From Sphingomonas baiyangensis (GTDB taxonomy: Bacteria > Pseudomonadota > Alphaproteobacteria > Sphingomonadales > Sphingomonadaceae), in the NCBI RefSeq assembly GCF_005144715.1, contig NZ_SWKR01000002.1:2423668-2487667 (forward strand): a stretch of DNA of 64,000 bases. Reading direction: 5' to 3'. Position 1 is the first letter of the stretch. Each line of letters opens with the position of its first letter. Below the pieces are notes generated by a model that searched no databases, was not told where the DNA came from, and worked only from the letters and a program-made list of their open reading frames with translations. Both the position numbers and the translations under genes were made by a program. Positions 1 through 8,038 of the stretch are shown here, piece by piece.

Positions 1-166
1 CGGCGCTGCCTGCCAATCGGCAGGCTGACGGGCATTGTCAGCAGCGCCGCGGCGCCCGCGCTGCTACTCCTGAGGCGGTCCTCGCTACGGGCCGGACGGA
101 GGGGCGTATCCGCGACCCGCGCTCCTCCGTCCAACCCGGCCGAGGTTGCGCCGCCGCCATCGGCGG
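1..166. other. Unidentified structured noncoding region upstream of cyclophilin gene
   Basis: No convincing gene is seen here, but the DNA is strongly self-complementary. Bases 1-8 pair with 42-49, 9-14 with 19-24 and 25-29 with 37-41, giving a perfect three-way junction with no unpaired junction base. A second rod-like fold follows: 50-55 with 148-153, 80-84 with 141-145 and 94-102 with 124-132. A small hairpin, 151-156 with 161-166, competes with the 148-153 strand, as in a switch. No RNase P, tmRNA, SRP or known riboswitch consensus was recognised on either strand. The element may continue to the left of the window. It could be a structured RNA, a leader of the downstream gene, or simply GC-rich palindromic DNA. 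Confidence 0.35.
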
Positions 167-206
167 ACTAGGCCCCGGGCATCCCCCCTCCCCCAGGAGC
201 AATTTG

Positions 207-662
207 ATGTCCGAAGCCCCGTCCACGCTCGTCCTGTCGCTCGATGGCGGCGACGTGCGCATCCGCCTGCGCCCCGATCTGGCGCCCCAGCATGTCGAAC
301 GCATCGCGACGCTCGCCGATCGCGGCTTCTACGACGGCGTGGTGTTCCACCGCGTGATCGACGGGTTCATGGCGCAGGGCGGCGATCCCTCGGGCACCGG
401 CACCGGCGGTTCGGACGAGCCCGACCTGCCCGCCGAGTTTAGCCGCGAGCCGCATGTGCGCGGCGTGTGCTCGATGGCGCGGACGATGAACCCCAATTCG
501 GCGAACAGCCAGTTCTTCATCTGCCTCGACGACGCGACCTTCCTCGACGGGCAATATACCGTCTGGGGCGAAGTGACCGAGGGCATGGAACATGTCGACG
601 CGCTGCCCAAGGGCGAGCCGCCGCGCAGCCCCGGCAAGATCGTCAAGGCGCGTACCGAATAA
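207..662 (+). CDS. Peptidyl-prolyl cis-trans isomerase, cyclophilin type
   Basis: Cytoplasmic cyclophilin of 151 residues that catalyses cis-trans isomerisation of prolyl bonds during protein folding. The cyclophilin core fills the protein. Visible motifs are FHRV at 48-51 (the catalytic Arg is in this motif), MAQGGD at 55-60, SQFFI at 101-105 and Trp120 in the active-site loop. There is no signal peptide, so it resembles PpiB rather than periplasmic PpiA. An AGGAG ribosome binding site at 195-199 sits 7 bases before the ATG at 207; a TTG immediately upstream (204) is a less likely start. The gene converges on a LysR gene, with a strong hairpin between them. The family call is secure; the exact paralogue is not. 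Confidence 0.93.
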   Translation: MSEAPSTLVLSLDGGDVRIRLRPDLAPQHVERIATLADRGFYDGVVFHRVIDGFMAQGGDPSGTGTGGSDEPDLPAEFSREPHVRGVCSMARTMNPNSANSQFFICLDDATFLDGQYTVWGEVTEGMEHVDALPKGEPPRSPGKIVKARTE

Positions 663-672
663 TCATTCCGGA

Positions 673-705
673 CGGCGGCGGGGCGGAAGGTCCGCCTCGC
701 CGCCG
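673..705. terminator. Hairpin between convergent genes
   Basis: A 15-bp stem with one G-U pair (673-687 with 691-705) and a 3-base loop lies between the cyclophilin stop and the LysR stop. No T-run follows on either side, so it may act as a bidirectional end-protecting hairpin rather than a classical intrinsic terminator. Confidence 0.45.
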
Positions 706-706
706 G

Positions 707-1594
707 TCATTCCCCGCTCTGGGGCAGCGCGGCGATCAGCCAGTCGTGGAACAGCTTCACCGCTGGCATCGACAGCGCGCGCGGGCGGCAGACGAACCAG
801 TAGCTGTAATCGCTGTCGACGGGCGGAAACAGCCGCACTAGCCGCGGATCGGCGGCGCTTTCGTAATGCGATTCGAGCATGAAGGCGACGCCGAGCCCCT
901 GCGCGGCGGCTTCGAGCATCAGCGGCCCCGAATCGAAATAGTCCATCGCCAGCGGCTCGAGCTCGGGCAGCGCCATCGCGCGGCGCCACTCGAGAAAGGT
1001 GTCGGGCATGTCGCGATGGACCAGCGCGGTGAGCTGCGCGAGCTGCTCGGGCCGCATCACCGGATCGTCGCCTTCGATCAGCTCGCGCCGCCCGATGACG
1101 TAGACGCGGTTGCGATCGAGCCGCCGGGCGTAGAAATCGGCGTCGATACCGTGCGCCAGCGCGATCGCGGCATCGAGCGTATCCCCCAGCCGCGCCAGCC
1201 GTTGGCCGGCGGTATCGATGTCGATATGCAGCTCGGGATGCGCGCGCTTGAGCTCGCCGAGCCGCGGCATCAGCCGTTGCGAGGCGAACAGCGCCAGCAC
1301 GCCAAGCCGCAGCCGCAGCAGCCCCGGCCCGCTGGTCATCGCCTCGACCGCGTCGCTCATCGCATCGAGCGCGGGGGCGATCTGCGCGAGCATCCGCTCG
1401 CCCTCGGCATTGAGCACGATCGCCTGGTGCCGCCGCTCGAACAGCGGCTTGCCGATGAAGCGCTCAAGCGACTGCACGCGGCGACTCAACGCGGGCGACG
1501 ATAGTGCCAGCTCGGCCGCCGCGGCCTTGATCGATCCCAGCCGCGCGACCTGCACAAAGGCTTCGATTGCCGAAAGAGGAGGAAGACGCCGCAT
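707..1594 (-). CDS. LysR family transcriptional regulator
   Basis: 295-residue regulator with the usual LysR layout: an N-terminal winged helix-turn-helix (about residues 5-64, containing the typical A-F-x-x-V-A-x-x-G-S-I-x-x-A-A stretch) and a C-terminal periplasmic-binding-protein-like effector domain from about 90 onward. Several features (start PPLSAIEAFVQVARLGS, SPALSRRVQSLE) resemble the GcvA-like branch. The target is not evident: neighbours are a cyclophilin gene in convergent orientation and, divergently, a candidate sRNA and a CDC48-like ATPase. LysR proteins often control the divergent unit, so the sRNA or the ATPase gene is a possible target, but this is inference. No clear Shine-Dalgarno precedes the ATG. 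Confidence 0.9.
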   Translation of the reverse strand: MRRLPPLSAIEAFVQVARLGSIKAAAAELALSSPALSRRVQSLERFIGKPLFERRHQAIVLNAEGERMLAQIAPALDAMSDAVEAMTSGPGLLRLRLGVLALFASQRLMPRLGELKRAHPELHIDIDTAGQRLARLGDTLDAAIALAHGIDADFYARRLDRNRVYVIGRRELIEGDDPVMRPEQLAQLTALVHRDMPDTFLEWRRAMALPELEPLAMDYFDSGPLMLEAAAQGLGVAFMLESHYESAADPRLVRLFPPVDSDYSYWFVCRPRALSMPAVKLFHDWLIAALPQSGE

Positions 1595-1706
1595 TGCAGC
1601 ACCGATTGTGCATCGCGGCAGCGCCGAAATCCACGATTTTCAGCCGGCGGAAGTTGAATGGTCACTCAGGTTGCAGCTTTTGCAACCGGTGGCGCGCTTT
1701 TCGCAC

Positions 1707-1735
1707 TTGCAGCAAATCATGCCGCACTGCACATA
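1707..1735 (+). promoter_or_regulatory. Candidate sigma-70-type promoter of sRNA
   Basis: TTGCAG (1707-1712), a 17-base spacer and CACATA (1730-1735) form a plausible alphaproteobacterial housekeeping promoter that would start transcription near 1742, just ahead of a compact hairpin/terminator unit. The -10 element is weak, so the call depends mainly on what lies downstream. Confidence 0.35.
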
Positions 1736-1741
1736 GAGCAG

Positions 1742-1803
1742 GCCTTTCAGGCATCCTCTCCTAAAACTTTCACGGCCGGTCCTTCGGGATCGGCCTTTTT
1801 TTT
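1742..1803 (+). ncRNA. Candidate trans-acting small RNA (~60 nt)
   Basis: No protein gene explains the strong terminator at 1774-1803, since the nearest upstream plus-strand gene ends at 662 and the LysR gene runs the other way. Between a possible promoter and the terminator lies a unit typical of alphaproteobacterial sRNAs. It has a small 5' hairpin (GCCT 1742-1745 with AGGC 1749-1752), a single-stranded C-rich stretch (about 1753-1773, including CCTCTCC, complementary to Shine-Dalgarno sequences), and a UUCG-capped terminator with an eight-T tail. Function is unknown; the C-rich segment suggests pairing with ribosome binding sites. The 5' end is inferred. Alternatively this could be an attenuated leader of the downstream ATPase gene. 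Confidence 0.5.
1774..1803 (+). terminator. Intrinsic terminator with UUCG tetraloop
   Basis: Nine-bp stem (1774-1782 with 1787-1795, one G-U pair) closed by a TTCG loop and followed by eight T residues. It is one of the best intrinsic terminators in the window and lies upstream of, not after, a protein gene, which is why a small RNA is proposed. Confidence 0.85.
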
Positions 1804-1877
1804 CGCCTCGCCGGTATCGCCCTCGCAGCGGCGCGGACCCATGCCTATGTCGCCCCCTCAGGAAATGAGGAAGCCCG

Positions 1878-4169
1878 ATGGCCGACGAGGAACCCAACAA
1901 CGCCCGCAAGCTCCAGGTCGCGAATTCACGCGCCGAGGACAGTGGCCGCGGTGTCGCGCATGTGCCGCGCGCGATGATGACCGCGCTCGGCTTGCAGGAA
2001 GGCGACGTGATCGAGATCGTCGGCAAGCGCACCACGCCCGCGCGCGCGGTGTTGCCCTATGCCGAGGACGAAGGCCTCGAGATTCTGCGGATCGACGGAT
2101 TGCAGCGCGCCAATGCCGGCGTCGGATCGGGCGATTTCGTCGAGGTCCGCAAGGCCGAATCGAAACCCGCGACGCGTGTGGTGCTGGCGCCCGCCGCGCA
2201 GAATCTGCGCCTCCAGGGCTCGGCGCTCGCGCTCAAGCGCACCTTTCTCCAGCGGCCGCTATGCCAAGGCGATATCGTGTCGACCGTCGGCCAGCAGCGC
2301 GTCTCGAACATTCCGCCCAGCGTCGCCCAGCATCTGCGCGCGCCCGCCTATGCCTTGCAGGAAATCCGCCTCGCGGTGATCTCGACCACGCCGCGTGGCG
2401 TGGTGCACATCGACGAGGGCACCGAGATCGAGCTTCGGCCCGATTACGAGGAGCCCAAGGAATCGCGCCGCGCCGACGTCACCTATGACGATATCGGTGG
2501 CATGCACCAGACGATCGACCAGTTGCGCGAGATGGTCGAGCTGCCGCTGCGCTACCCCGAACTGTTCCAGCGCCTGGGCGTCGATCCGCCCAAGGGCGTG
2601 CTGCTGCACGGCCCCCCCGGCACCGGCAAGACGCGCCTCGCGCGCGCCGTCGCCAACGAGAGCGATGCCGAATTCTTCCTCATCAATGGTCCCGAGATCA
2701 TGGGATCGGCCTATGGCGAGAGCGAGAAGCGGCTGCGCGAGGTGTTCGAGGCGGCGAGCAAGTCGGCACCCTCGATCGTCTTCATCGACGAGATCGATTC
2801 GATCGCCCCCAAGCGCGATCGCGTGCAGGGCGAAGCCGAAAAGCGCCTCGTCGCGCAGCTGCTCACGCTGATGGACGGGCTTGAGGCACGCGCCAATCTG
2901 GTGGTCATCGCCGCCACGAATCGGCCAGAGGCGATCGACGAGGCGCTGCGCCGGCCCGGCCGCTTCGACCGCGAGATCATCGTCGGCGTGCCCGACGAGC
3001 GCGGGCGCCGCGAAATCCTCGGCATCCACACGCGCGGCATGCCGCTCGCCGAGGATGTCGACCTCAAGGAATTGTCGCGCACCACCTATGGTTTCGTCGG
3101 TGCCGATCTGGCCGCGCTCACGCGTGAGGCGGCGATCGATGCGGTGCGGCGGATCATGCCCAGGCTCAACCTTGGCGAACAGACGATCCCTGCCGAGGTG
3201 CTCGACACATTGTCGGTGACGCGCGACGACTTCGTCGAGGCGTTGAAGCGCGTGCAGCCATCGGCGATGCGCGAGGTGATGGTGCAGGTGCCGCAGGTGC
3301 GCTGGAGCGACATCGGCGGCATCGACGAGGCGCAGGAGCGGCTGCGCGAAGGCGTCGAGCTGCCGATGAAGGAGCCGATGGCGTTCCGCCGCATGGGCAT
3401 CCGCCCCGCGCGCGGTTTTCTGCTCTACGGCCCGCCGGGCACGGGCAAGACGTTGCTGGCCAAGGCGGTGGCGCGCGAATCGGAGGCGAACTTCATCGCC
3501 ACCAAGTCGAGCGACCTCCTGTCCAAATGGTATGGCGAGAGCGAGCAGCAGATCGCCAAGCTGTTCGCCCGCGCGCGCCAGGTGGCGCCGTGCGTCATCT
3601 TCATCGACGAGCTCGATTCGCTGGTGCCCGCGCGCGGCGGCGGCATGGGCGAGCCGCAGGTGACCGAGCGCGTGGTCAACACCATCCTCGCCGAGATGGA
3701 CGGGCTGGAGGAATTGCAGTCGGTCGTCGTCATTGGCGCCACCAACCGGCCCAATCTAGTCGACCCCGCGCTGCTGCGCCCCGGCCGCTTCGACGAGCTG
3801 ATTTACGTGCCGGTGCCCAATGCCGAGGGTCGTCGCCGCATCCTCGAGATCCAGACGCAGCGGATGCCGCTGGCCGACGATGTCGACCTCGCGGCGATCG
3901 CCGAGCGCGCCGAGCGGTTCACTGGTGCCGACCTTGAAGACATCGTGCGGCGCGCCGGCCTGATGGCGCTGCGCGAATCGCTCGACAGCACGCGCGTCGA
4001 GATGCGGCATTTCGAGCGTGCGCTCGGCGAATCGCGCGCCACCGTGACGCCCGAGATGGAGCAGGAATATGAGCAGATGGCGGCACGGCTGAAGCAGGAT
4101 GCCGTGGCGCTCCAGCCCATCGGCTTCATCGCGCCGGGCATGCTCGAAGGACGAGGCCCCAAGGGGTGA
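1878..4169 (+). CDS. CDC48/p97-family AAA+ ATPase with two AAA modules
   Basis: 763-residue cytoplasmic AAA+ ATPase with the p97/CDC48/VAT layout: an N-terminal substrate/adaptor domain (about 1-190, with the double-psi-barrel-like start and H-V-P-R-A pattern), then D1 and D2 AAA modules. Walker A motifs GPPGTGKT are at 245-252 and 518-525, Walker B IDEIDS and IDELDS near 303 and 575, and NRP sensor/second-region motifs follow each. The family unfolds proteins using a hexameric ring; in bacteria its substrates are largely uncharacterised. A GAGGAAG ribosome binding site precedes the ATG. The gene stands alone, downstream of a terminated sRNA unit and convergent with an MFS gene. Length and domain order agree with archaeal VAT; no defects are visible. 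Confidence 0.93.
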   Translation: MADEEPNNARKLQVANSRAEDSGRGVAHVPRAMMTALGLQEGDVIEIVGKRTTPARAVLPYAEDEGLEILRIDGLQRANAGVGSGDFVEVRKAESKPATRVVLAPAAQNLRLQGSALALKRTFLQRPLCQGDIVSTVGQQRVSNIPPSVAQHLRAPAYALQEIRLAVISTTPRGVVHIDEGTEIELRPDYEEPKESRRADVTYDDIGGMHQTIDQLREMVELPLRYPELFQRLGVDPPKGVLLHGPPGTGKTRLARAVANESDAEFFLINGPEIMGSAYGESEKRLREVFEAASKSAPSIVFIDEIDSIAPKRDRVQGEAEKRLVAQLLTLMDGLEARANLVVIAATNRPEAIDEALRRPGRFDREIIVGVPDERGRREILGIHTRGMPLAEDVDLKELSRTTYGFVGADLAALTREAAIDAVRRIMPRLNLGEQTIPAEVLDTLSVTRDDFVEALKRVQPSAMREVMVQVPQVRWSDIGGIDEAQERLREGVELPMKEPMAFRRMGIRPARGFLLYGPPGTGKTLLAKAVARESEANFIATKSSDLLSKWYGESEQQIAKLFARARQVAPCVIFIDELDSLVPARGGGMGEPQVTERVVNTILAEMDGLEELQSVVVIGATNRPNLVDPALLRPGRFDELIYVPVPNAEGRRRILEIQTQRMPLADDVDLAAIAERAERFTGADLEDIVRRAGLMALRESLDSTRVEMRHFERALGESRATVTPEMEQEYEQMAARLKQDAVALQPIGFIAPGMLEGRGPKG

Positions 4170-4175
4170 GCATGG

Positions 4176-4205
4176 TTGCGGGAACGGTCAGCGCCGTTCC
4201 CGCAA
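4176..4205. terminator. Bidirectional hairpin at convergent gene ends
   Basis: A perfect 12-bp stem (4176-4187 with 4194-4205) with a 6-base loop follows the AAA ATPase stop and contains the stop codon of the convergent MFS gene in its loop. It has no T-run and probably protects or terminates both transcripts. Confidence 0.5.
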
Positions 4206-5468
4206 TGCCCAAAGCGCATAGCCGAGCAGCAGCGCCAGCGCCGCGCCGGCGGCCAGATAGGGCAGCGGCCGCCACAATTCGTACATGCCGACGCCGATCG
4301 ACGGGCCGAGCACGAAGGCGGCGCCGTTGACCGACGTCACCTTGCCCGCGACCGATCCCTGCGCTTCGGGCCCTACCGCAAGCGAGGCGCCCGCCGTGAA
4401 TCCCGGCCGCAGGAAGCCGAAGCCGAGCGACGCGAGCGCGAAGCCCGTGGCGATGCCGTAGAGCGACGTTGCCGATGCGGTGGCGATGCAGCCTGCCGCA
4501 CCGATCGCGCAGCCCGTCAGCACCAGCGGGCGCGGCGTCAGGTTGAGCAGCGGAATCAGGCCCCATTGCACGAGCAGCGAGGCGCCCGCCCCCATCATCA
4601 GCACGATGCCCGTGGGCGCCAGCGCCTCGACCGGCGGCACGGCGAGCCGGTCGATGACAAGGAAGCCGATCGCTTGCCCGATCATCGCCTGCGCATGCCC
4701 CATCACCAGCCCGATGACGATCCAGTGGCGGATGCGCGCGTCGAAATAGCCGACCGGCGCGCTCAGGCGCGGCATCGTCGCGGCGGTGACGCTGGCGCCC
4801 GATGCCTGCCCGCCGATCGACGGATAGCTCTGTGCCGCGCCGTGCGTGCCGGCGCCGGGCGCGGCATCGGGCAGCACGCGCGCCACCACGATGGTGATCG
4901 CAAGGCCGAACAGCGTGAAGATGAACGCCGGGCCCGCCAGTCCCACCTCGATGCCGCCGATCGTGCCGAGCAGCAGATAGGGGGCAAGCGCGGGGCCGAT
5001 GATCGTCCCCAGCCCGAACGCCGACCCCAGCAGCGCCAGCGCGCGCGTGCGCTGCTCGCGCGTGGTGGTTCCGGCCACCATCGCCTGCACCGCCGGCGGC
5101 GCCGCCGAGCCCATACTGCCATAGATCAGCCGCCCGCCGATGAACGCGACGAACGCGGCCGTGGGCGCGATCCAGCCGTTGATGCCGGCCAGCAGGAACA
5201 CCGCGCAGACCGCGAGCGAGGCGGTGAAGCCCGTCATCCCCAGCATCACCATCGCCTTGTGGCCGCTGCGATCAGAGCGGTTCGCCCAGATCGGTGCCGC
5301 GATCACCCACAAGAGCGCCGACGCCGAAAAGGCGGCGGCGACCGCGCTGTCGGCGACGCCGAGCGAACGCCCGAGCGCCGGCAGCACCGATTGCAGCCCG
5401 GTATTGCCCGCCGCGATGGTGAACATCACGAGGAACAGCAGCGAAAAGGTGCGATCGGGCCGGCTCAC
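4188..5468 (-). CDS. MFS transporter (TetA-like drug/proton antiporter class)
   Basis: 426-residue inner-membrane protein with about twelve hydrophobic segments. The loop after helix 2 carries the MFS signature region (ANRSDRSGHK, a variant of the G-x-x-x-D-R-x-G-R/K motif). The overall pattern resembles the TCR/Tet-like efflux branch, so proton-driven export of a small molecule is likely; the substrate cannot be read from sequence. The start is GTG at 5468. It is divergent from the methyltransferase gene at 5595 with a 126-base intergenic region, and convergent with the CDC48-like gene. A long open frame on the opposite strand is a GC-driven shadow. Confidence 0.85.
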   Translation of the reverse strand: MSRPDRTFSLLFLVMFTIAAGNTGLQSVLPALGRSLGVADSAVAAAFSASALLWVIAAPIWANRSDRSGHKAMVMLGMTGFTASLAVCAVFLLAGINGWIAPTAAFVAFIGGRLIYGSMGSAAPPAVQAMVAGTTTREQRTRALALLGSAFGLGTIIGPALAPYLLLGTIGGIEVGLAGPAFIFTLFGLAITIVVARVLPDAAPGAGTHGAAQSYPSIGGQASGASVTAATMPRLSAPVGYFDARIRHWIVIGLVMGHAQAMIGQAIGFLVIDRLAVPPVEALAPTGIVLMMGAGASLLVQWGLIPLLNLTPRPLVLTGCAIGAAGCIATASATSLYGIATGFALASLGFGFLRPGFTAGASLAVGPEAQGSVAGKVTSVNGAAFVLGPSIGVGMYELWRPLPYLAAGAALALLLGYALWALRERR

Positions 5469-5594
5469 CCGACGGGATTAGGCCCGGTACGCGCAAATAC
5501 AATGTGCAACCCGGCAGCCGCGCCGACCGTTACAACTTTACGACGCGGCAATGACACGCCATGGTCACCGCCTTTTCCCCGATATGAGTGTTCG

Positions 5595-6245
5595 ATGACG
5601 CCTGTTTCGACGACGCAACGCCGCCGCGCCGCCCGCCTCGGGGCCAAGGACGCCGCGCCATCGCCATGGGGCATGTTCCTGCGCGGGTTCCTGAAGCACC
5701 CGGTGATGGTGGGGTCGATCGTCCCGTCGTCGCAGAAGCTGATGAACCGCATGCTGGCGCCCGTCGACTGGGCGAACTGCCGGCTGTTCGTCGAATACGG
5801 GCCGGGCGTGGGCAATTTCTGCCGGCCCATCCTCGAACGCATGGCGCCCGACGCGACCTTCGTGGCGATCGACACCAACGACGATTTCGTGCGCTATCTG
5901 CGCCGCACGATCCGCGACCCGCGCTTCCACGCCGTGCACGGCTCGGCGGCCGATGTGCGCCAGATCGTCGCCGATCATGGCCATTCGCATGCCGATTACG
6001 TGCTCTCGGGCCTGCCCTTCTCGACGCTGCCCGCCGGTGTCGGCGAGGCGATCGCGACGGCGACCGCGCAGGTCATCCGGCCGGGCGGCGCGTTCCTCGT
6101 CTATCAGTTCTCGCCCAAGGTACATGATTTCCTCAGCCCGCATTTCGAACGCATCGACCACGCGATGGAATGGTGGAACGTCCCCCCCGCGCAGCTATAT
6201 TGGGCCTGGGCCGACGACGTCGCCGAGCTGGCGAGCGCTGCCTGA
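5595..6245 (+). CDS. Class I SAM-dependent methyltransferase, phospholipid N-methyltransferase (PmtA)-like
   Basis: 216-residue methyltransferase. SAM-binding motif I is E-Y-G-P-G-V-G-N-F (about residues 57-65), followed by an acidic residue after strand 2 (FVAIDTN) and a V-L-S-G-L-P-F motif-IV segment. This pattern, preceded by F-L-K-H-P-x-x-V-G-S-I-x-P-S-S, is typical of Rhodobacter/Sphingomonas-type PmtA proteins, which methylate phosphatidylethanolamine toward phosphatidylcholine. It acts at the cytoplasmic membrane. The ATG at 5595 was chosen because the family begins shortly before the G-F-L-K-H-P motif; the much longer upstream frame is antisense to the MFS gene. It is 39 bases upstream of the type III PKS gene and may be co-transcribed. 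A methyltransferase for the polyketide lipid is an alternative. Confidence 0.75.
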   Translation: MTPVSTTQRRRAARLGAKDAAPSPWGMFLRGFLKHPVMVGSIVPSSQKLMNRMLAPVDWANCRLFVEYGPGVGNFCRPILERMAPDATFVAIDTNDDFVRYLRRTIRDPRFHAVHGSAADVRQIVADHGHSHADYVLSGLPFSTLPAGVGEAIATATAQVIRPGGAFLVYQFSPKVHDFLSPHFERIDHAMEWWNVPPAQLYWAWADDVAELASAA

Positions 6246-6284
6246 TCGAGCGGGCATCGAACCGGCTCGACAGGGTGAGGGTGC

Positions 6285-7358
6285 GTGACGGTCGATAATG
6301 CCTGTATCAACGCGGTCGCGACGGCGGTTCCCGATCACGACATCCACGCGGCGTTCGTCGACTGGGCGGCGCGGCGCTTTCCCGAACGGCGCGATGCGGT
6401 GCTGTTCACGCGCATGGCGGAGCGTGCCGGCATCGACCATCGCTGGTCGGTACTGCCGCGCACCGATAGCGGCGGGTCGCCCGTCGCGAGCGGTGGCTTC
6501 TACGCGGGCACCGCGCTGCCCGGCACCGCCGATCGCATGGCGCTCTATGCCGAGCACGCCCCCGCGCTGGGGCTCGCCGCGATCCGCAGGCTTGGCGAAC
6601 GCGTCGACCTGAGCGGCATCACGCATCTCGTGGTGGCGAGCTGCACCGGCTTCGTCGCTCCGGGCATCGATCAGATCATCGCGCGCGCATTGCCGCTGGC
6701 GCCCGAGGTCGAGCGGCTGCTGATCGGTTTCATGGGCTGCTATGCCGCCGTCGCCGCGTTGCGATCGGCACGCCATATCGTGCGCTCGGACCCGAAGGCC
6801 CGCGTGCTGGTGCTGTGCGTCGAGCTGTCGACGCTGCACCTGACCGAGACGACCGCGATCGAGCCGATGCTCGCAATGCTCCAGTTCGGCGACGGCGCCG
6901 CCGCTGCGCTGGTAAGTGCCGAGCCGCGCGGCCTGGCGATCGAGGCGCCGTTCGCTGCGACGCTGCCCGACAGCGAGGCGCTGATCCGCTGGACGATCAC
7001 CGACCAGGGCTTCCTCATGCACCTGTCGGGCGAGGTGCCCGGCCGCATCGCCGCGGCGCTGGGCGAGCCTGCATTCGTCGAGACGATGACCGGCGGCATC
7101 GCGCCTGCCGCGATCGATGGCTGGGCGGTGCATGCCGGCGGCCGCTCGATCCTCGACGCCGTGGCGCGCGCGCTGGCGCTCGATGCGCACGCGCTCGATG
7201 ATTCGCGCAGCGTGCTGGCGCAGAACGGCAACATGTCGTCGGCAACGCTGATGTTCGTGCTCGAGCGCATGATGGCGCGCCCGATCGAGCGCGGCGTCGC
7301 GCTTGCCTTCGGCCCGGGCCTCGCGGCCGAGGGTTTCGCGTTCCGGAGCGTCGGGTGA
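6285..7358 (+). CDS. Type III polyketide synthase (chalcone synthase superfamily)
   Basis: 357-residue homodimeric ketosynthase that extends an acyl-CoA starter with malonyl-CoA and cyclises the product. The catalytic triad is visible: Cys152 (FMGCYAA), His283 (WAVHAGG) and Asn316 (GNMSS). The V-A-S-C-T-G-F and A-P-G-I-D motifs near 117-128 are typical of bacterial type III enzymes. The start is GTG with GAGG 4 bases upstream. The next gene starts inside its stop codon (GTGA). Followed by a methyltransferase and an FAD oxidoreductase, the set parallels the Streptomyces srsABC logic (alkylresorcinol synthase, methyltransferase, flavoprotein). An alkyl-resorcinol, alkyl-pyrone or derived quinone lipid is therefore plausible; the actual product is unknown. 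Confidence 0.92.
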   Translation: MTVDNACINAVATAVPDHDIHAAFVDWAARRFPERRDAVLFTRMAERAGIDHRWSVLPRTDSGGSPVASGGFYAGTALPGTADRMALYAEHAPALGLAAIRRLGERVDLSGITHLVVASCTGFVAPGIDQIIARALPLAPEVERLLIGFMGCYAAVAALRSARHIVRSDPKARVLVLCVELSTLHLTETTAIEPMLAMLQFGDGAAAALVSAEPRGLAIEAPFAATLPDSEALIRWTITDQGFLMHLSGEVPGRIAAALGEPAFVETMTGGIAPAAIDGWAVHAGGRSILDAVARALALDAHALDDSRSVLAQNGNMSSATLMFVLERMMARPIERGVALAFGPGLAAEGFAFRSVG

Positions 7359-8038
7359 GCCTCGCGACGCGCAGCCTCGCCGAAGAAGCGATGGATGCGC
7401 CCGATCTCGATGCCGCGACCTATGCCGCGGTGCTGCGCGATCTGGCGCGCGTCAACGCGCTGACGCTGGCGGCACGCCCGACGCTCGCCTTCCTCGAGTC
7501 GCTGCGATGCACGCGGCTGCGCCTGCTCGACGTCGGTTATGGCGATGGCGACATGCTGCGGCGGATCGCGCGCTGGGCGGCGCGACGCGGCATCGAGGCC
7601 GATCTGGTGGGCATCGACCTCAATCCGCGCAGCGAGGCAGTGGCGCGCGCCGATACGCCGCCCGATCTGCCGATCGCCTATCGCACCGGCGACTATGCCG
7701 ATTGCGCGGGCGAGGGATGGGACGTGATCGTCTCGAGCCTCGTCGCGCATCACATGACGCACGCGCAGCTTATCGCTTTCCTGCGCTTCATGACGGCGGA
7801 GGCGCGGCGGGGCTGGTTCGTCAACGACCTGCACCGCCACGGCTTCGCTTATGCCGGCTATCCGCTGCTTGCCACGGCGATGCGCTGGCACCCCATGGTG
7901 CGCGCCGACGGACGTCTTTCGATCGCGCGATCCTATCGCCCCGCCGAATGGCCACCGCTGCTCACCAAGGTGGGCGTGACGGGCGCGCGGATCGAACGCT
8001 GGTTTCCTTTTCGGCTGTGCGTGTCGTGGCGCCGCTGA
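7355..8038 (+). CDS. Class I SAM-dependent methyltransferase of the type III PKS locus
   Basis: 227-residue methyltransferase. Motif I reads L-L-D-V-G-Y-G-D-G-D (about 57-66; Tyr replaces the more usual second-position residue), motif II ends in the acidic G-I-D-L-N, and a V-S-S-L-V-A-H-H segment matches the motif-IV region of small-molecule methyltransferases. The start GTG overlaps the PKS stop codon by four bases, so the two are translationally coupled. In comparable loci a methyltransferase modifies the aromatic polyketide hydroxyl or ring; this role is inferred from context. It overlaps the downstream oxidoreductase. Confidence 0.82.
   Translation: MSLATRSLAEEAMDAPDLDAATYAAVLRDLARVNALTLAARPTLAFLESLRCTRLRLLDVGYGDGDMLRRIARWAARRGIEADLVGIDLNPRSEAVARADTPPDLPIAYRTGDYADCAGEGWDVIVSSLVAHHMTHAQLIAFLRFMTAEARRGWFVNDLHRHGFAYAGYPLLATAMRWHPMVRADGRLSIARSYRPAEWPPLLTKVGVTGARIERWFPFRLCVSWRR

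Noticed and set aside
1..135. Possible SRP (4.5S) RNA on the minus strand
   Set aside because: A short TCAGG...AGCAGC resemblance exists, but the conserved GGAA tetraloop and asymmetric loop of SRP RNA are missing.
4176..5594. Long plus-strand open frame (689 codons) antisense to the MFS gene
   Set aside because: Its first 473 codons are Arg/Glu-rich reverse-frame translation of the MFS gene; only the last part (from 5595) is a real methyltransferase.
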